NCBI RefSeq assembly: GCF_932274485.2 | Contig: NC_065883.2 | Span: 15,126,222 to 15,190,221 of the forward strand | DNA from: Patella vulgata | Taxonomy: Eukaryota; Mollusca; Gastropoda; Patellidae | Direction of reading: 5' to 3' | Length of the DNA stretch: 64,000 nt | Part shown: positions 37,801 through 52,500 of the stretch, piece by piece | Position numbering within the stretch: position 1 is the stretch's first letter | How the letters are laid out: each line of letters opens with the position of its first letter | The notes under the pieces: model-generated | Database searches by the model: none | Seen by the model: the letters and a program-made list of their open reading frames with translations, nothing else | What the model was told of the DNA's origin: nothing | Position numbers and translations under genes: made by a program

Positions 37801-40498
37801 TTTAAATCCAAGCTGTAGCCGAGCCATCCATGGGTCTACAGAGTTGATTTTGGGCTTGTTGTTTAAATAAAGATCTAATTTATAATTGCTTTTACATCTG
37901 AAGCCTAATTTAAGACTTGCAATAATCAGATTTAGCTCTTGCATAATGTATGTTTAAATAGATAAGTTTTTAAAGCAGATTTAAATTCTGTAAATGTAGG
38001 TATTTCTTGCATTTTTTGGGGGAAGATCATTCCAGAGAATTGCACCATTAACCAGAAACGAATATTTTCCACATAGCTTATTATATTTCGGTACAGATGG
38101 TAATCAAGTCAAAGTACTAAGTAGTCTACTGTACTTTAAACTTAAAAAGACAATATTACCATCTACCAATTATTCACAGATGGTTTTACAAGTGGACAAT
38201 GGGTGGGTGGCGGACGGGAAACTATCCCCCTCCCATTGCAATCAAGTCACAGTACTAAAATTTTACAAATTATGTCAAATTTTTGTAAGTTCTACTGTTT
38301 TTATCTTCAAAACTTAGGATTTTGCATAATTCTAGTAGTAAGAATACAAAATGTAGGTTTTTTACATTTAACCAATGAAACGGTCTGTTACGACGAGTTT
38401 TTGGCATAAAGTGCACAGAACTTTGGGTAAACCACTAGAAACATTAACACTGATTAATCAATGTCTTATGCCATAAGGTCAAAAGCTGCTTGTATGACAC
38501 CTGACACGACCTTCCACTACAACTGGTCAGATCTTCATGTAGTGTAGGCCATCGAAAGTATAAAAAAATGGAACGAAATATAGATCTGTATTTATTCAGA
38601 TTGCTTTAAATAGTTATGTCGACACAATACGGTGCATTATAAGCAGACTATCTTAAAGATTCATACTGCCGAATGTTGATATCAGATGATGTTTTGTCTA
38701 TCATGGTGTTTTTCTGACGTGGTTTCCCCTTGTCAGTGGTGCAGAACGGAGGGCCTGACAAGGACAGCTGTCTAGTACTTCAGATGAGACGAAAAACCGA
38801 GGTCCTGTGTATACATTGGAATGCACGTAAAAGATCCCTTGACAGTTGGAATTCGATATAAGAGTAGGCGATAGTGCCGCTGATCGGGCAAAATTTCCCG
38901 TATGGCATATGCCCGTCTTCATTAGCCCAGTTTAGGAGCAGAACAGTAGGACGTTAAACCCCATTTCATTTCATTTCATTTCTATCATGGTGTATATCCA
39001 TATAGATATCTGAGGAATGTCCTTAAATTTTCATGTACAACAGAATTATTTATTACTGATGAGCCGATATGGGTGATATCAGTTTTACCGATAACACATA
39101 CTTTCCTTCCAATAAAAAGATCTTCCAATACAGATATGATTTCCGATATATACTCCCAAACAAAAATGGCTTGAAGCTGTTTATTTATTAATGAATAAAC
39201 TTTAAATGAGTTATTTGAAGTGTTTGGTTTCAAAAGTATCTCAGTAATAGTTTTCAAATGCTGATAAACTTGTATATCGTTCAGTTTTTTCAATTTCTTT
39301 CCTTCGTAGTCTTTGTTATCACATAATACCAGGGCGTTGAAATTATTCATCTTGATATATAGTGATGCAGGGCAAACAGACATTGATAAACATTACCGTC
39401 AATACTCAAACTGATTATCGAACAGTTAATTAAGAAATTATAAACAAAATATCTGCAGTAGATAGTTTCTGGCTTGGATTCAGTCTGATTGAAAAGAGGT
39501 CCATCAAGAATTTTACCCAACCTGTATAGGTGGCACTGGTTTCTTTATATGGTATGGGGGATCACATGGCTAAGTGGGTAAGACGCTGGCTCGCTAGCCT
39601 GGAGGTTGGGTGTTCGATCCCTGCATTGGCCGAGAAAGTTCATCTGGATTTTCCGCCGTGGTTTCCCCTTGTCAGTGATGCAGGACGGAGGGCCTGACAA
39701 GGACAGCTGTCTAGTCCTTCGGATGAGACGAAAAACCTAGGTCCCGTGTATACATTGGAATGCACGTAAAAGATCCCTTGGCAGTTGGAATTCGACATAA
39801 GAGTAGGCGATAGTGCCGCTGCCCGGGCATAATTTCCCTCATAGCACACTGTATGGCGTATGCCCGTCTTCATTAGCCCATTTCATTTCATTTTTCATTT
39901 TTATATGGCATGCAGTGTATGCCAAATGTTGCAATACTGAAGAGAATAGTACCATTTTTGGTCTGATATTCCTTTTAAAGATTTAATGTTTACAATATTG
40001 TAGATTGGAGAGAATTCAAAATCTTTTAAATCTCTCTGATTTCAGTGTGGTAATTATTGATAGTATATGTACTATTAAAGGCCTAGTTATCAGCCGATAG
40101 CGTAAACAATGATTGACACATTACTATATTATCAAGGAGACAGGAACAAAAGAAAAGAAGGAATTCAGAACACATTACATGGGTGGGCCTATTGTGAATA
40201 ATTAAAGATGAGCTGTCAGGGCGTGGGTCGAGAACATCCTACAGGATATTTCAAACCCTGCCTAGTCCTTCAGATGGGACTGAAAACTGAGGTCCAAACA
40301 CGTACATTATGGATTGCATATAAAGAACCCTTGGTAGTTGGATATTGAGGACGAGTAGCTGGAAATGCTGCTGCCTAGGCAAAATTCTCCTACTTCAAAT
40401 TGACATGTTATTGTGAAAGTGACTGGAGTATTATTTTCCTAAAACATTAAACTTAATAGAGCATAAGGAACTTTAACTATCTGAAGTATCGATTGCAC

Positions 40499-40557
<59 letters not shown>

Positions 40558-43500
40558 GGATTGATGGATGGATGGATGGATGGATGGATTAAACCCTGTC
40601 CCATTATCTTTTTGAGGGTAAACAGTGTATAAATGAAACGATTCTAGCTTTATGTTAGGTTCCCTCTGTCGTGCGATGCATTACGATAGGATCGTTCCTA
40701 TTGAGTCTATGTTCTGGTACTTGCAGAAACGTTCAGATACGATCAATACGATTGCTACGACTGAACACAATATATGATAAGACCTGATAGGATCACCACG
40801 ATTACTTCACAATTAAAACCACGATTTCAATCGTGGTGCGCATCATGTTAGTGGGAACCTACCTTTAGTTTGTCTGCGATATCATCCTCGAGGTTAGCGA
40901 TGTTAAGCTTTACGAACGAAGGCACAAAGAAACAAGCTATAGAAACACAATCAACACACATCAGATATATTTCAGTTATCGTCGCTTGTCTATTTGTAGC
41001 ACCGTTCGTTCGCTCGCTCGCTCGCCTGTCCAACCTCGTGTGTTTTCTCTGGGTCCTCCGATTTCCTCCCACTGCTAAAGACCCCTACGCTCAAGCGATT
41101 AATTGAAATAAAATTAAACCATATCTTAGTCCCGAAATGACCTAGTTTGTGTTGAGTGGACGTTAAACTCTCTCTCTCTCTCTCTGGTTCCTGGAGGGTG
41201 ATATTGTAGACAATTTGTAGTCCCAATATTATAAGTTTTTAACATGTAGGTCTACAGATATATTTCAATTGTTGTACCTTATCTATTTCTAGTCCCAGTA
41301 ATGTAAGTAACTTGTAGTATAGTTGTAGCATTAAGCTACTAGTGTCTAATTACTACCAACATTTCTACATACACAAATAGCACACACTTATACATAAAAC
41401 TTGTATTAATTGAATCCAGATTTGTTTGTATATAGCTAGATATGAAGGGTTTACATTTACATGTCATAATGAAGCCGCAATCATCATAAAGATAAACTAC
41501 CTCTTGGCAAAATAATACCTTTTGGCAAACGTATTAAAGAAGCTCTTGATGTTTACATCTTCCGAGGCACCAAAATTAATGTAGAATTCATTTTATACTC
41601 TCATTTTATACTCAGTACATTTGTTTTTAGAACATGTTTTTTCTTTCTTTTAAAATTCTATTTTAAACCGTGTAATGAAGTGGCAAAAAATGACAGTAGG
41701 CCTATTAATTTGGAAAATTGTCAAAAACCATGAAGCAATGATAAAGTTGAACAGACTCATTCACCATAATAGTTTAATTTTCTTTGTAGATTTTTCATTT
41801 CAAAGGTGTTAAAATTGTTATTTTACAAAGTAATTATTTCTGTCAAATTGTTTGTAAATTTGTCAGTTTCTGTTTAAATATGATGAAAAAATATGGAAGT
41901 CCTGGGAAAGTATGTTTCTTGGCAATATGAGGAAAATAGTTAGGAGATAAAATAATTAATTATGAAATATAGAGGTATTGTTATAGTTGATGGGATAATC
42001 TGTTAATTTTTATCAATACATCGGAATTTGTTGCATCGATGCGGTTAAATATTTCTCACTAAAGGGAGTAACGTATCATTGCCAAGTTATCAACTTCAGT
42101 AGCATCCAAAAGTGCCAAGGACTGGCCAGTAATGAGAAACAGACTATAGCCTGCAAATACATGAGAATAGGCTACTATATAGATTGTACTGTGTCATACA
42201 GCCTCTGTGAGAAGGAGACAATAGAATTATTTAATATAGATTGTGATGTAGGCTAAAGATTTGGGCGTAGGTTATTATGTATACATATCTCAAGTATGGA
42301 GTGGGAAGAATAATGTATTTAGTAATTTACCACTTCAAATTAGTATGATGTCATTATTCTGTAACTTTCTAAATATCACAGTTTTTAGACATCATTGACC
42401 TTTTTATTAGAACAATTTTAGCAATATTTACAAAGGGTGGGATGATTAAAAATATAGATCTAATTTTAAACTTTAATTTTGAAATATCAAATAAAAATTT
42501 CAACACACGTATATTGCACGTGTGATATTTTATTTATTTAGCCATGTATCAGACCACTGTAGGTATTACAGCAGAAATCTAATCAAATAAATGGATCTAT
42601 TTGAAGTCTCTATATTGGGGAATAAACATCAAAAATAGCTGCAAAGACCTTACACAATATTATCAAAAAGCATGGATCTATTTAAAGTCCCTATATTAGA
42701 GAATAAACATCAAAAATAACTGCAAAGACCTTACACAACATCAAGTAGTCTTAGCAAAAAGCATATTGGTCACAATAGTATTAAAATTAAAATACATATT
42801 CTAATGTAAGTTTGTGTCCCCATATTTATTTCTATGTATATGTCCAAAGGATAGATCAATTCTATCCACGAACATTTGGGCCAAGATGGTATCAAAGCTC
42901 CTTTTTTTTTTTTATTGTCTAAAATTAGAATTTCAAGTATTATAATAGTAGAAATAGAACCAATATATAGTAGACTAGCCATTAGTTGTTTAAAATTTAT
43001 AAAAGAAATGAATCAGGCTAATGAAAACAGGCATACACCATGCAGTGTACTATGAGCTGTTGAATTTCAATGGTACCTTGCTTTTCTGACTAGACTCTGT
43101 TCTTTCCCAGATCTCTGTCCTGCATGACACTGAAAAATCCTGAGGAACTTTCTTGACTAGCATCGAGATCTAACCTAGGACTGTCTCGTTAGTGAGCCTA
43201 TGCCATACTCACTGAACCACCTTGACACCCCCCCCCCCCCCAAAGGATCCATATAAACATCAAATTTATATAATATCTTTGAGACGAAAAAAAAATACTT
43301 CAAGTGGATTTTCAATGATCGAATAAATGGTTGAAAAGAGTGTAGATATAACCTTTTGATGTTTACTTATAATTACCATTATTAGTAACCCACACTTTAT
43401 GAATATCTTTGGGTGGTTTTGTTAAAAGCCAGTGTGTTAGTACAAAAGTGTGTAGATATATAATTGTTTTGTACTGTGCTAGTGTTGTGTGTGGGTGTAG

Positions 43501-46500
43501 ATAAAAAGTAGGTCTAGGACTAAATTTAACTCGTTATTTTCTCATGTAAACAGACATAGTCTATTTTAATGTAACAAAACATTGCCACGGAACTAACCCA
43601 CACTAAACTTGGTATTGTGAAATATGGTGAGAAATATTTACTCTTAATAGAATCCAAAGGAAAAAGGCACAAAATCTTTGATCTCTTTAAAAAACTGATT
43701 GACATGTGAAATGTCAGTTTCAATCACCATGTCTAAGAATAGTCTAAAACGTGAATAGCTGAGTTAAACTGGGCATGAGAGTTAATTTCATGGCTAATTT
43801 TAGGTACAAAAGAGAGATAGGGTTACTGATATTCAAGTCTGCGATACCACCACCATTGGTGGAAGCAGACTTTAATCCCTATTATAACAGTAGCAGTAAA
43901 AGTAATAAATAGTAGACTATAGCTGTTGTTATAAGTTTATCTAGGTAACTACCTTGTACTATAAATATCTCGCTATATATCTTATACTATAAATATTATT
44001 ACTGTGAGGTTATCTCGTATTAAAATGGCTGGGGGATGAATTGGTGCTTCCTGCCAAATCAGTCATCCTCTTCCTTATTCTTCCCTTCAAAATTAACTTT
44101 ATTAAAGGCCAATATACAGTGCTACAAAACTGTGTAGCAGAATACAGACGGGACATACAAGACCAAAAATATACACACCAAATTGGCTGTCCATGCTACT
44201 TTGATCATGATCATCCCGCTCTGGCTTTTAAAATTCTTAGGACAAATTAACCATGTCATATGTAAATAAACAATGCAGGAAAACTGCTTAATACAAGATA
44301 GAAAGAACAAATAAAACACATGAGAGAGGGAGAAAGAGAGAGAGTGTTCATTCGAGACAAACTAGGTGTATTGTAGATTGTGGATACAATTTTCCTTGAT
44401 TGGAGACCTTATTAGTGTGTATTATTCCTCTTAAGAAATAATTTTACACCACTGGTAATAAAACAACAGTTTTCCCCAAAACTGAGCTAAAAAATATTGA
44501 TATTGTTGTCCTGAGTGAATAACACATGTGATTCAAAGATAAAATGTCATGTTAAGTGTTTAAAAGTGAGAGGGGCTATTGGATATTGATGATGAAGTCT
44601 TGTTCTATGACTTGTAATCAAACTCATCACCTCGCAAGCAGACGTTAAGTTACATAGCCCAGAGTAACAGTCGACCAAGACTACAATATACCCATCGCGA
44701 ACCAAAATCCATTTATCCTATTTCTAAATCACATTTGTATATTTGTACGCGGAGATTGTAAGCTTAGTAAATGAAGAGAAATGGATAATACGGTTAGAGT
44801 ACCCTAATCAACATAGAGTAGGTTACAGAAATAATGAAAGAAATGAAAAGGGGTTGTGCAAACACAATCGACCGTATGTTAACATGGCTGTCGCTGATGG
44901 CTGTATACCTACTGTCTATAATGGCGTGGATGAAGACAGACGTCAAGCTCCTTTACATAATATTACTTGACTTGTTATTAAATAACTGTAATAAACCATG
45001 TTTGACATCTCGTCAAATTGATTTAAAGACTAACAAGTTAATTTTTATGAAAAGTGAGAACATCTTTTGGCTTTGATTACTGGAATTTTCTCCTGGCATA
45101 GATTCATCAGATATAATATCGATATTATTAGCCGTGTGTTTATTGAACAACTTTAATTTTCTCAATTCTTAAGTAAAGAAGGCAATTTTTTTTAATGACA
45201 AATGAGAATGTGGCTTGGCCTTTAATGCTAGAAATTCTCCCCTGAAGAACTCCTTTATCTCTATTAGGTACCTGTTGTCTGGTTGGCTTTGTTTTTTACA
45301 CTTTTGGGGACTAAGAAGGTTAATTTTCGTGAAAAATGAGAATTCTGTCTCTTTTATTACTTACTATCGTATTTTTCATGGCTTAGTCCATGCTCAAATG
45401 TACTCCAATTGATTAAGAAAAATAAACCTAAACATGAATAAGATGCAAATTTTTTATCCAAAGCTTACATGTGGCTCATGTTTGTTTGTTTAAACAGGCA
45501 TTATGCAAGAAGTAAATCTGCCTATTGCCAGTCTTTCTTTGGGTCTGAAAAGTTATCTAAATCTGAATTATTAATTAGACATTAATTAACATATCCAGAC
45601 CATAATCAACCTTCAATGCCATCGTTAGCTTCCGATATTGACTGAATTTGAATACATTTTGTGATGGATAATTTAACATAAATATGGATAATCGAGACTT
45701 TGTTATCATACCACCGTCAGTAATGACAACCAAGACTAGCCTAAAATTCACTGACTAATATCTTGGTTCAAATTGAAGCAATTTGACTGAGATTTTCAGC
45801 GTATTTTGTTTTCATTATTTATTTTTTTAACTATAATAGCGAGAATTATCTAATCTTACCTAATGCCCCTTTAATGTTGTGAATTGTTCAGTTCATCATA
45901 TGTTTGTAAATACTGAATGGATAATCAATTTAGACATTCAGTTTTCATAATACTGTAGATTGGAAGGGATTCAGAGCCCACAAATTAATGACGATCAGAC
46001 ACTTTAAACGAGGGCTTTATTTTTCAAAATTTTCTCGCTTCTGATGAAAAGTGGCCCTCATAGCGTATTGAAATATAACACACCTAGTTTTAAATGAACC
46101 TGAGATTAAAAACTAGTCGCAAATTAATGTACCGCCATTTACTTTCATTTCATTTTGGGAGTAAAGAAAGATTTTAGAGTTCCAAGTGATAAGGTTATTT
46201 TGCCAAAAATTTATGCTAGCAGTGACATAAAATTTAATTTCTATATTATTTTTCAGATTCATCGAAACAGTTGAAAGATGTACTCCAGGAATTCAATGGG
46301 GAAGGAAAATTATCCAAGTATAATCCGGAAGAGGTAAGGAAAATTAATTTGTTTACTTTTATCCTTTATCAGGACCCGAACATATCCCAGAGCAGGTGAT
46401 AGTCGGTTTTTCTCGGAGGACTCTGGTTTCCTTCCACTTTTAAAGCAATCTGATTAAAACACAGATCCTATTTGTCTTTATCACACTAGAATCTGGAAGA

Positions 46501-49500
46501 GTTGTTATGTTCTGGATAGTGTGAGGGATTGGCCAATGAAACGGTCCGTTGCGGCGAGTGCACAAACTGTGGGTAACCCACTAGAAACATAATGCTGATT
46601 GGTTAATCAAATATCTGACATCACAGGGTCAAAAGCTGCTTGTATCACCTCTGACACGACCTTCCACTACAACCGGTCAGATCTTTATGTAGTGTAGGTT
46701 ATTGAAAGTATAAAAAAAACAAAAAACGAAAGATAGTTCTGTATTTTAATCAGATAGCTTTTAAAGATATCTGTGCTCGAGCAAATTATTACAAGGACCA
46801 GATTTTAGTTCCAAGATGACATGTCCTGATTTTGGCATTAATCTCATTTCTTTCTGTTAGCTACATAAACCTATCACAGATAACCCCATGTTACAAGTGG
46901 TATCAGGTGTTCAAAACAGTATGCTTATCTTATCTCTTTGCACAACGCCCATCATCTGGTATCTATGAGACCAAAACTTTCTTGTGCCTCTGTGGTTGTT
47001 TGGGATTCACAACCAGATTGTCATGGTTCCAAATCATGACATGGGTTTTAAAAATCATCAGGAATTTTGAAGCCACGTTACCCCTCTCTTATTGGGGCTG
47101 GGGCCAATGCTAAAAAGGAAAGTGTGTGATATATAAGAACTTCTGCAAAGGAAAGACTCTTGGCAGTTGAAATTTGAAGAAGAGTAGGTTGAAACTTTTG
47201 CCACTGCTTGGGCAAAATCTCTGCTCTGTTAAGTCTCAAAATAACCATAGTAACGTAGCAACAAGACACAAGTTCAGAGTTTGGATTGTTTGTTTTCTTT
47301 TACTCTAATGATCAAAATTTCTATTTCAGCCGATGGACTATGAGGGATTTAATTTGTTTATGGATTCATATTTTGAAGCTCAGGTGCCTGAAGAATTATG
47401 TCAACATGTCTTCCTCTCTTTTATGAAGAAACCAGTGACCCCGTCTGCTAGTGGTAAGGACTATAATGTGAAAGATGTGGCGGTGGTCGCTCAGACAGTG
47501 TGTGCTCCGATAACGCATCAAACCACTACAGGCTTTCATGTTGAAAAAAGTGAAAAGCACCATGGCTTGGCTGAAAAGCTACATGGATTAACGGAAAAAC
47601 TTCACGGCCTCGGTCACCATTCTGGGGATAAAGGTCACGGTCGCCATGACAGCAGTGGGGGAGAATCTGGGAGACAGAGTCGAGCAGGTATTAACATGTT
47701 ACTAATAATGAATGACTTTCTGCCTTTCTTCTTATTTTGCTATCGTTCAGTAACAACCCTGTAACAATTCAATATAGTAACGTCTTATACCAAAACTTAA
47801 AATGTCAACCCCATTGTTGTGTGCTTAGGCGTCCTCGATTCTATAAAAACCTCTTATTTGTTCAATTGGAAATGTATGACCGAATTTACGTATTTGCAGC
47901 CGATTAGGTATGAACTAATATTCAAGTTCAGTTTTTGCCAATTTGTTTCCATTATTGACATTTTATTCTTTTACTCTTGTCAATCTAGAAATTTAATATA
48001 GAAAACTTTTATATATTAGTTTATTAGTCTAGAATGTCATTCTGCATGTCGAGTTGAATTCAGTATACCGGTAACGTAATAACTTGTTCAAATAGCTTTA
48101 ATAGATGAAATAACAAATTTTGGTAAGTCCCAAAATTACATGTAACTTGTTACAATTAAGTTTAATCAATTGTTACAATTAAGTTTAATCATTTGTTACA
48201 ATTAAGTTTAATCAGTTGTTACAATTAAGTTTAATCAATTTTATGTACAATATTTTGTTTATTTACTGTTAAATGTATTTGAATCTTCATTGTGTATTTT
48301 ATCTCAATAGATATCTCCCAATCTTCAATTTAGGCCAAATAGGCAATATATCCTGGTTCTCATATTACTCCCACATCACTTAAAAAAAGCAGCATGAAAA
48401 ATAAAAACAGTCTTATTAATTATCGCATGTAAGTGTTTCCCCGGGTTACAGGAAGTAACTATAATAAAATTCGAATGAATCTGGATATGAACCGTAGGCT
48501 CAATTATCAAATATGCAACCCTGATAAATGTTATTGACAATCATAAATGATACTGGATAATCATACATTTAAAAGCATGATGAGATAAATGTAGTGCCTT
48601 GAGTTAAAACGTGACTAAATAAGAGCCAAAAAACCGCAAAAACCTTCCTCCCACATCAGATTTTTGGGAAGGATTTTCCGAATACCAGAATATTTTTTTT
48701 TGTATGGCCTTATAATTAGTACACCTAAAGAAAATAAGAGAATTTACCTTTCTTATAATTGCATGTGGGTTTATGTTATTAATGACAAAAATGACAATAG
48801 AAACTATATGATGTTAAATTAGGTACTGTTTCTAATAATTGGTTAAGGTCAAGAAACCGTTGAATACTAATAGTAAATCTAAATATATACAGATTAGGAT
48901 TTTAAGTAATTGGGAAATAATTGGACAACTAAAGCAGTTTTTTTTTTGTGATTGGTCAAATTATGGTGGTCGATATTGATGTTGTTAGTCTTGTTTGTGA
49001 GATTGGCTATATCATTAGTTGAATACATGACATATACCTTTATTAAATAAATACTTTAATACTAAAATAATAAGATTTCCATCCATTTTTGGCATGTTAG
49101 TGATTATTCCTATTTATGGTATTTATTGTTTATCAAACTAATTTCGTGGGCTGTAATTGTTAAGTGTAAAATATTATTCGTTGTATTAAATTTTTGTTCT
49201 TAATACATTTTGCATGATATCTAGCTACAACCTGTATTGGTTACAGAAATTTAACTAGCTTTTTAATGATGAATTTATGTAGCTAAATATTTCCTATACT
49301 ATGAAACTAAAAGCTAATAGTTACCCAAAAAACAACATAAGCTCCAGACATGTCAAAATTGTGACCATAAATAGAAATAAATCTAGCAGCTGGTATTTGT
49401 TACAGAAATCTTTAATGATGAATTAAAGATGCATTATGTAAGAGCTAAATCTGTCTATTAAAGGTCTTTATTTTAGCCTTATTTAGATATTTATATTTAG

Positions 49501-52500
49501 ATATGACGAGTCTATAATCTACTCACTAGCTAATCGGATGGCTGAGATTTAAATTGATTAAAACACCTGCAAGATTTAAATATTTAATGATAATATGGAT
49601 AATCGAGACTTAGCCTTGATTATCAAGTACTGTTGCTACGATAATAAACAGTCATAACTTCACTCAGAATAAAGTAATTTATCATTATCTATTTTTGAAC
49701 TGTTATAACAAGAATGATCAGCTCTTTGTCTAAATCTGACATAATGTATCTTTAATGATAAATTTAATATTTGATTCATATACTATGAAACTGTAAGCTA
49801 ATAGTTACCAAAAAATAATTTAAGTGCCATAAATATCACAACGTTGACCATCAACAAAAATAGAAAATAGATTGGTATAATCCAACTAAAACAAATGAAC
49901 GTAAGAAAAAATTTGCCATCAACGTGAACATAACAATACTATTTACGTTAATTTAGATGACTTACTTATGCTATAAGCCTGTCTTGTTTTTAGGTGTCAA
50001 CAGATCTATTTACTTTCTTTTCTATTCCCAATATCTTTATATCCAATTCAAAGCATGTTAATGGTGTATGTTTAGCCTCTGTCTTCCAGAAGGTAGGAGT
50101 AGTTTATTTATTCTCCTGATGTCAGTTATTCTTATACATTTAAAGTGGATGTATATTGTCATGTACTTCGTCTGTCAGTCAGTCGCCTTACCACAAATTC
50201 TTGTGAACATCCTAAAGGTCAAGAGTTCAAAGACTCTTTTCTAATTCACAAAGATTGTTCATCGGATCATAAAGCACACTTTGATCGATATTCTGGAATT
50301 TTTGATTGCGTTGTTAATGTTAAGATTTCTGAAGTCTTATGACCGTATTTTAGGACACAGTTCTAAATAGAATTTAATAAAACCTGGTGGAATCGTTCAT
50401 GTAGCGTAAGAAGGGACCCTGTTAAATTTAATATTGATATCGTAAATTTTAAATGTGTTTTGCAAAGTTACCATTATGTACTTTTTTTTTCTTCATAATT
50501 GAATTATTTAAATCTAGTTTGGATTTTTTAAACAAAAATTTCTGCAGGAATTTGTTGACAATAATTTTAGGGCAATCTTGAACTACTTTGCTGCAGGTGA
50601 ACGTATTAAGGGGCCCGACAAGCCCTATATCTACCATTATATTTGTATAATGAAATTTAGGAAAAATGGTGATAAGGCTTTAATATCTGAATTATTTGAT
50701 TTAAAGCCAATTCGGGGTTACAAAGGGAATACACAACCTTGTCAAAATTTGTATTCTAGAAAACGCCTGATTTAACCAAATTTGAATGCAGCACAAATGC
50801 GTCTGCAAAATTAGAAATCTATACATAGATTTAACTGGGACATGCTATGCCTTTTGCATTTTGGTCTTTCTATTCCCTCCTGCCCTTTACCGTAGGTTAA
50901 CTTAAGCCAATTTAAAAATGTGCTTCAAAACAACACTGTTTTATGAAGATTCAAACTTTTCCAGTTCATAACATAATCAAAGATGAACATTGGCTTGATG
51001 ATTAAGTCTAAATTGGCATGGCTTAAACCTTGTAGATATAGTTAAATACTGGTATGTTTGCATGAATTATTTGTCTTCAGTACTGAAGAGTATCGGGCTG
51101 CTTATAGATGTTTCCTGTAGTGAGCTTGTTGTTTAGAGTAAAAGGTTTCAGTTTGTATTTGATAGATCAATACATGACCAATATCTATATCTTTAATTGA
51201 TCAATCTAATCAAAAATGGCCGCCTTCCTCTAATTTCAAAATAATAGTGATTGAAGCAAATAAACACGGACAGGAATGAGGAAAGTGGTGAAAGGGTATA
51301 TGCTCTCCTGTGTTTCATTTCTTCCTCAAAATATCAAGGTCTGACTAAATATGTCTTGATGTCTTGACCGAATTAGCTGACATTGTCAATTATTTAGAAA
51401 TAACAGTTTCAATATTTACTGGACATGTCTGGAAACCGAGGAATAAAATATTATTTTCGATTGACAGTTTTGATGTTTTTGTTGGGCTTGATCTTAAATT
51501 GTACCAAGATTCGATTACAAATAATAAATTGTCAAAACAATTCTGTACTCGGTTTAGTGCAAATATTGAAGTCCTGTGACCTTATTCATGAAAACTTATT
51601 TTAAGGATGAATCACTTTCATTGACTAAGAGCTAAAAACTCTCTACAAAAGCTGCAACCTTCATATAAGGAAATTGAATCCTTATATTGGCATATCGTTA
51701 AAACAGTACTGTTCTAACCTGTCATTAGGCATTGTTCCACAAAACTGTTTTTCAAACTCCAGTTTTTTTTTAACAACTTGAAATGTTTCTTGTAAACATT
51801 GGCCTTAAGAAAACATTAAAAAGTGTGCCTGTATGATTGGTAGGATTGATAAGTTGTATTCATATAACTTCTGTTGTACAAAAACGTCAGCTAACACAGT
51901 CTTAGTATCAAATGTATGTTGTTAGGACCTTGATATTGTGAAGATATATATCATATAGAAATAGGTTCTGGCATGTGTTTGCTCATCTTCTGTAGCAACT
52001 TAATTTTTAGGACAGAAAAAATTATAGGCAGACATTTTTATAATATAAAATGTGAATTATTTGTAACACTAGGTTCAGCGTCTGCGTCAATTCATGCTGC
52101 TATCGGCATGGCATCTGCTGCAGACCGTGCACTACTAGAAGAAGAATTAGCCAAAGAGGCATCCAATCACTCAAGGTCATCCTCCAAAAAATCCAATCAC
52201 AGCATCCATAGTATACACAATGGTGGGTACCTGTTATTATACCTTCCTAAATGGCATATGCTGGGTCTTCCCCTTATTATTGATTCCTAGCACATATTGG
52301 GTTTTCCCCTTATCCTTCAGGGCACATATGGGTTTTCCCCTATCCTTAGTTGCGCGTCATGGGTTTTCCCCCTGTCCTAGTGCGGTATTCCAGCGTCTTT
52401 ATTAAGAAAAATAAAATAGAAATAAGCCACAAAATAATTTAGTAAAACATTTCACAGATTCAAAAATCTAGTAGTGCAGGTGTATAGTTATAATTATGGG

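Larger units (their letters stand above)
35159..46256 (+). other. DGK intron 2 (about 11.1 kb)
   Basis: GTAAGT to TTTCAG. Holds SINEs, two TTAA MITE families, an unclassified dispersed repeat and a CpG-richer patch with a minus-strand ORF near 37.4-37.8 kb. I see nothing recognisable in 41190-42590, 43255-45485 or 45990-46250 beyond AT-rich sequence and short GA or C tracts. Confidence 0.85.
47688..52072 (+). other. DGK intron 4 (about 4.4 kb)
   Basis: Mostly AT-rich unique-looking DNA, with a 23-bp tandem array at 48145 and a tandem duplication interrupted by a TTAA MITE at 49.2-49.9 kb. Short ORFs at 50145-50775 and 51364-51579 show no recognisable domain. Confidence 0.8.

Noticed and set aside
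37960-38100. Possible coding remnant with TTCCAGAG-type text, weakly echoed at 25190-25320
   Set aside because: Looks like a widespread old repeat, but similarity between the two loci is too weak by eye to define ends or family.
40501-40590. Possible CRISPR-like or structured repeat
   Set aside because: Simple TTGA/ATGG microsatellite without spacers.
51973-52290. 105-codon ORF taken as an independent gene
   Set aside because: Its middle is DGK exon 5; the flanks are intron read-through.
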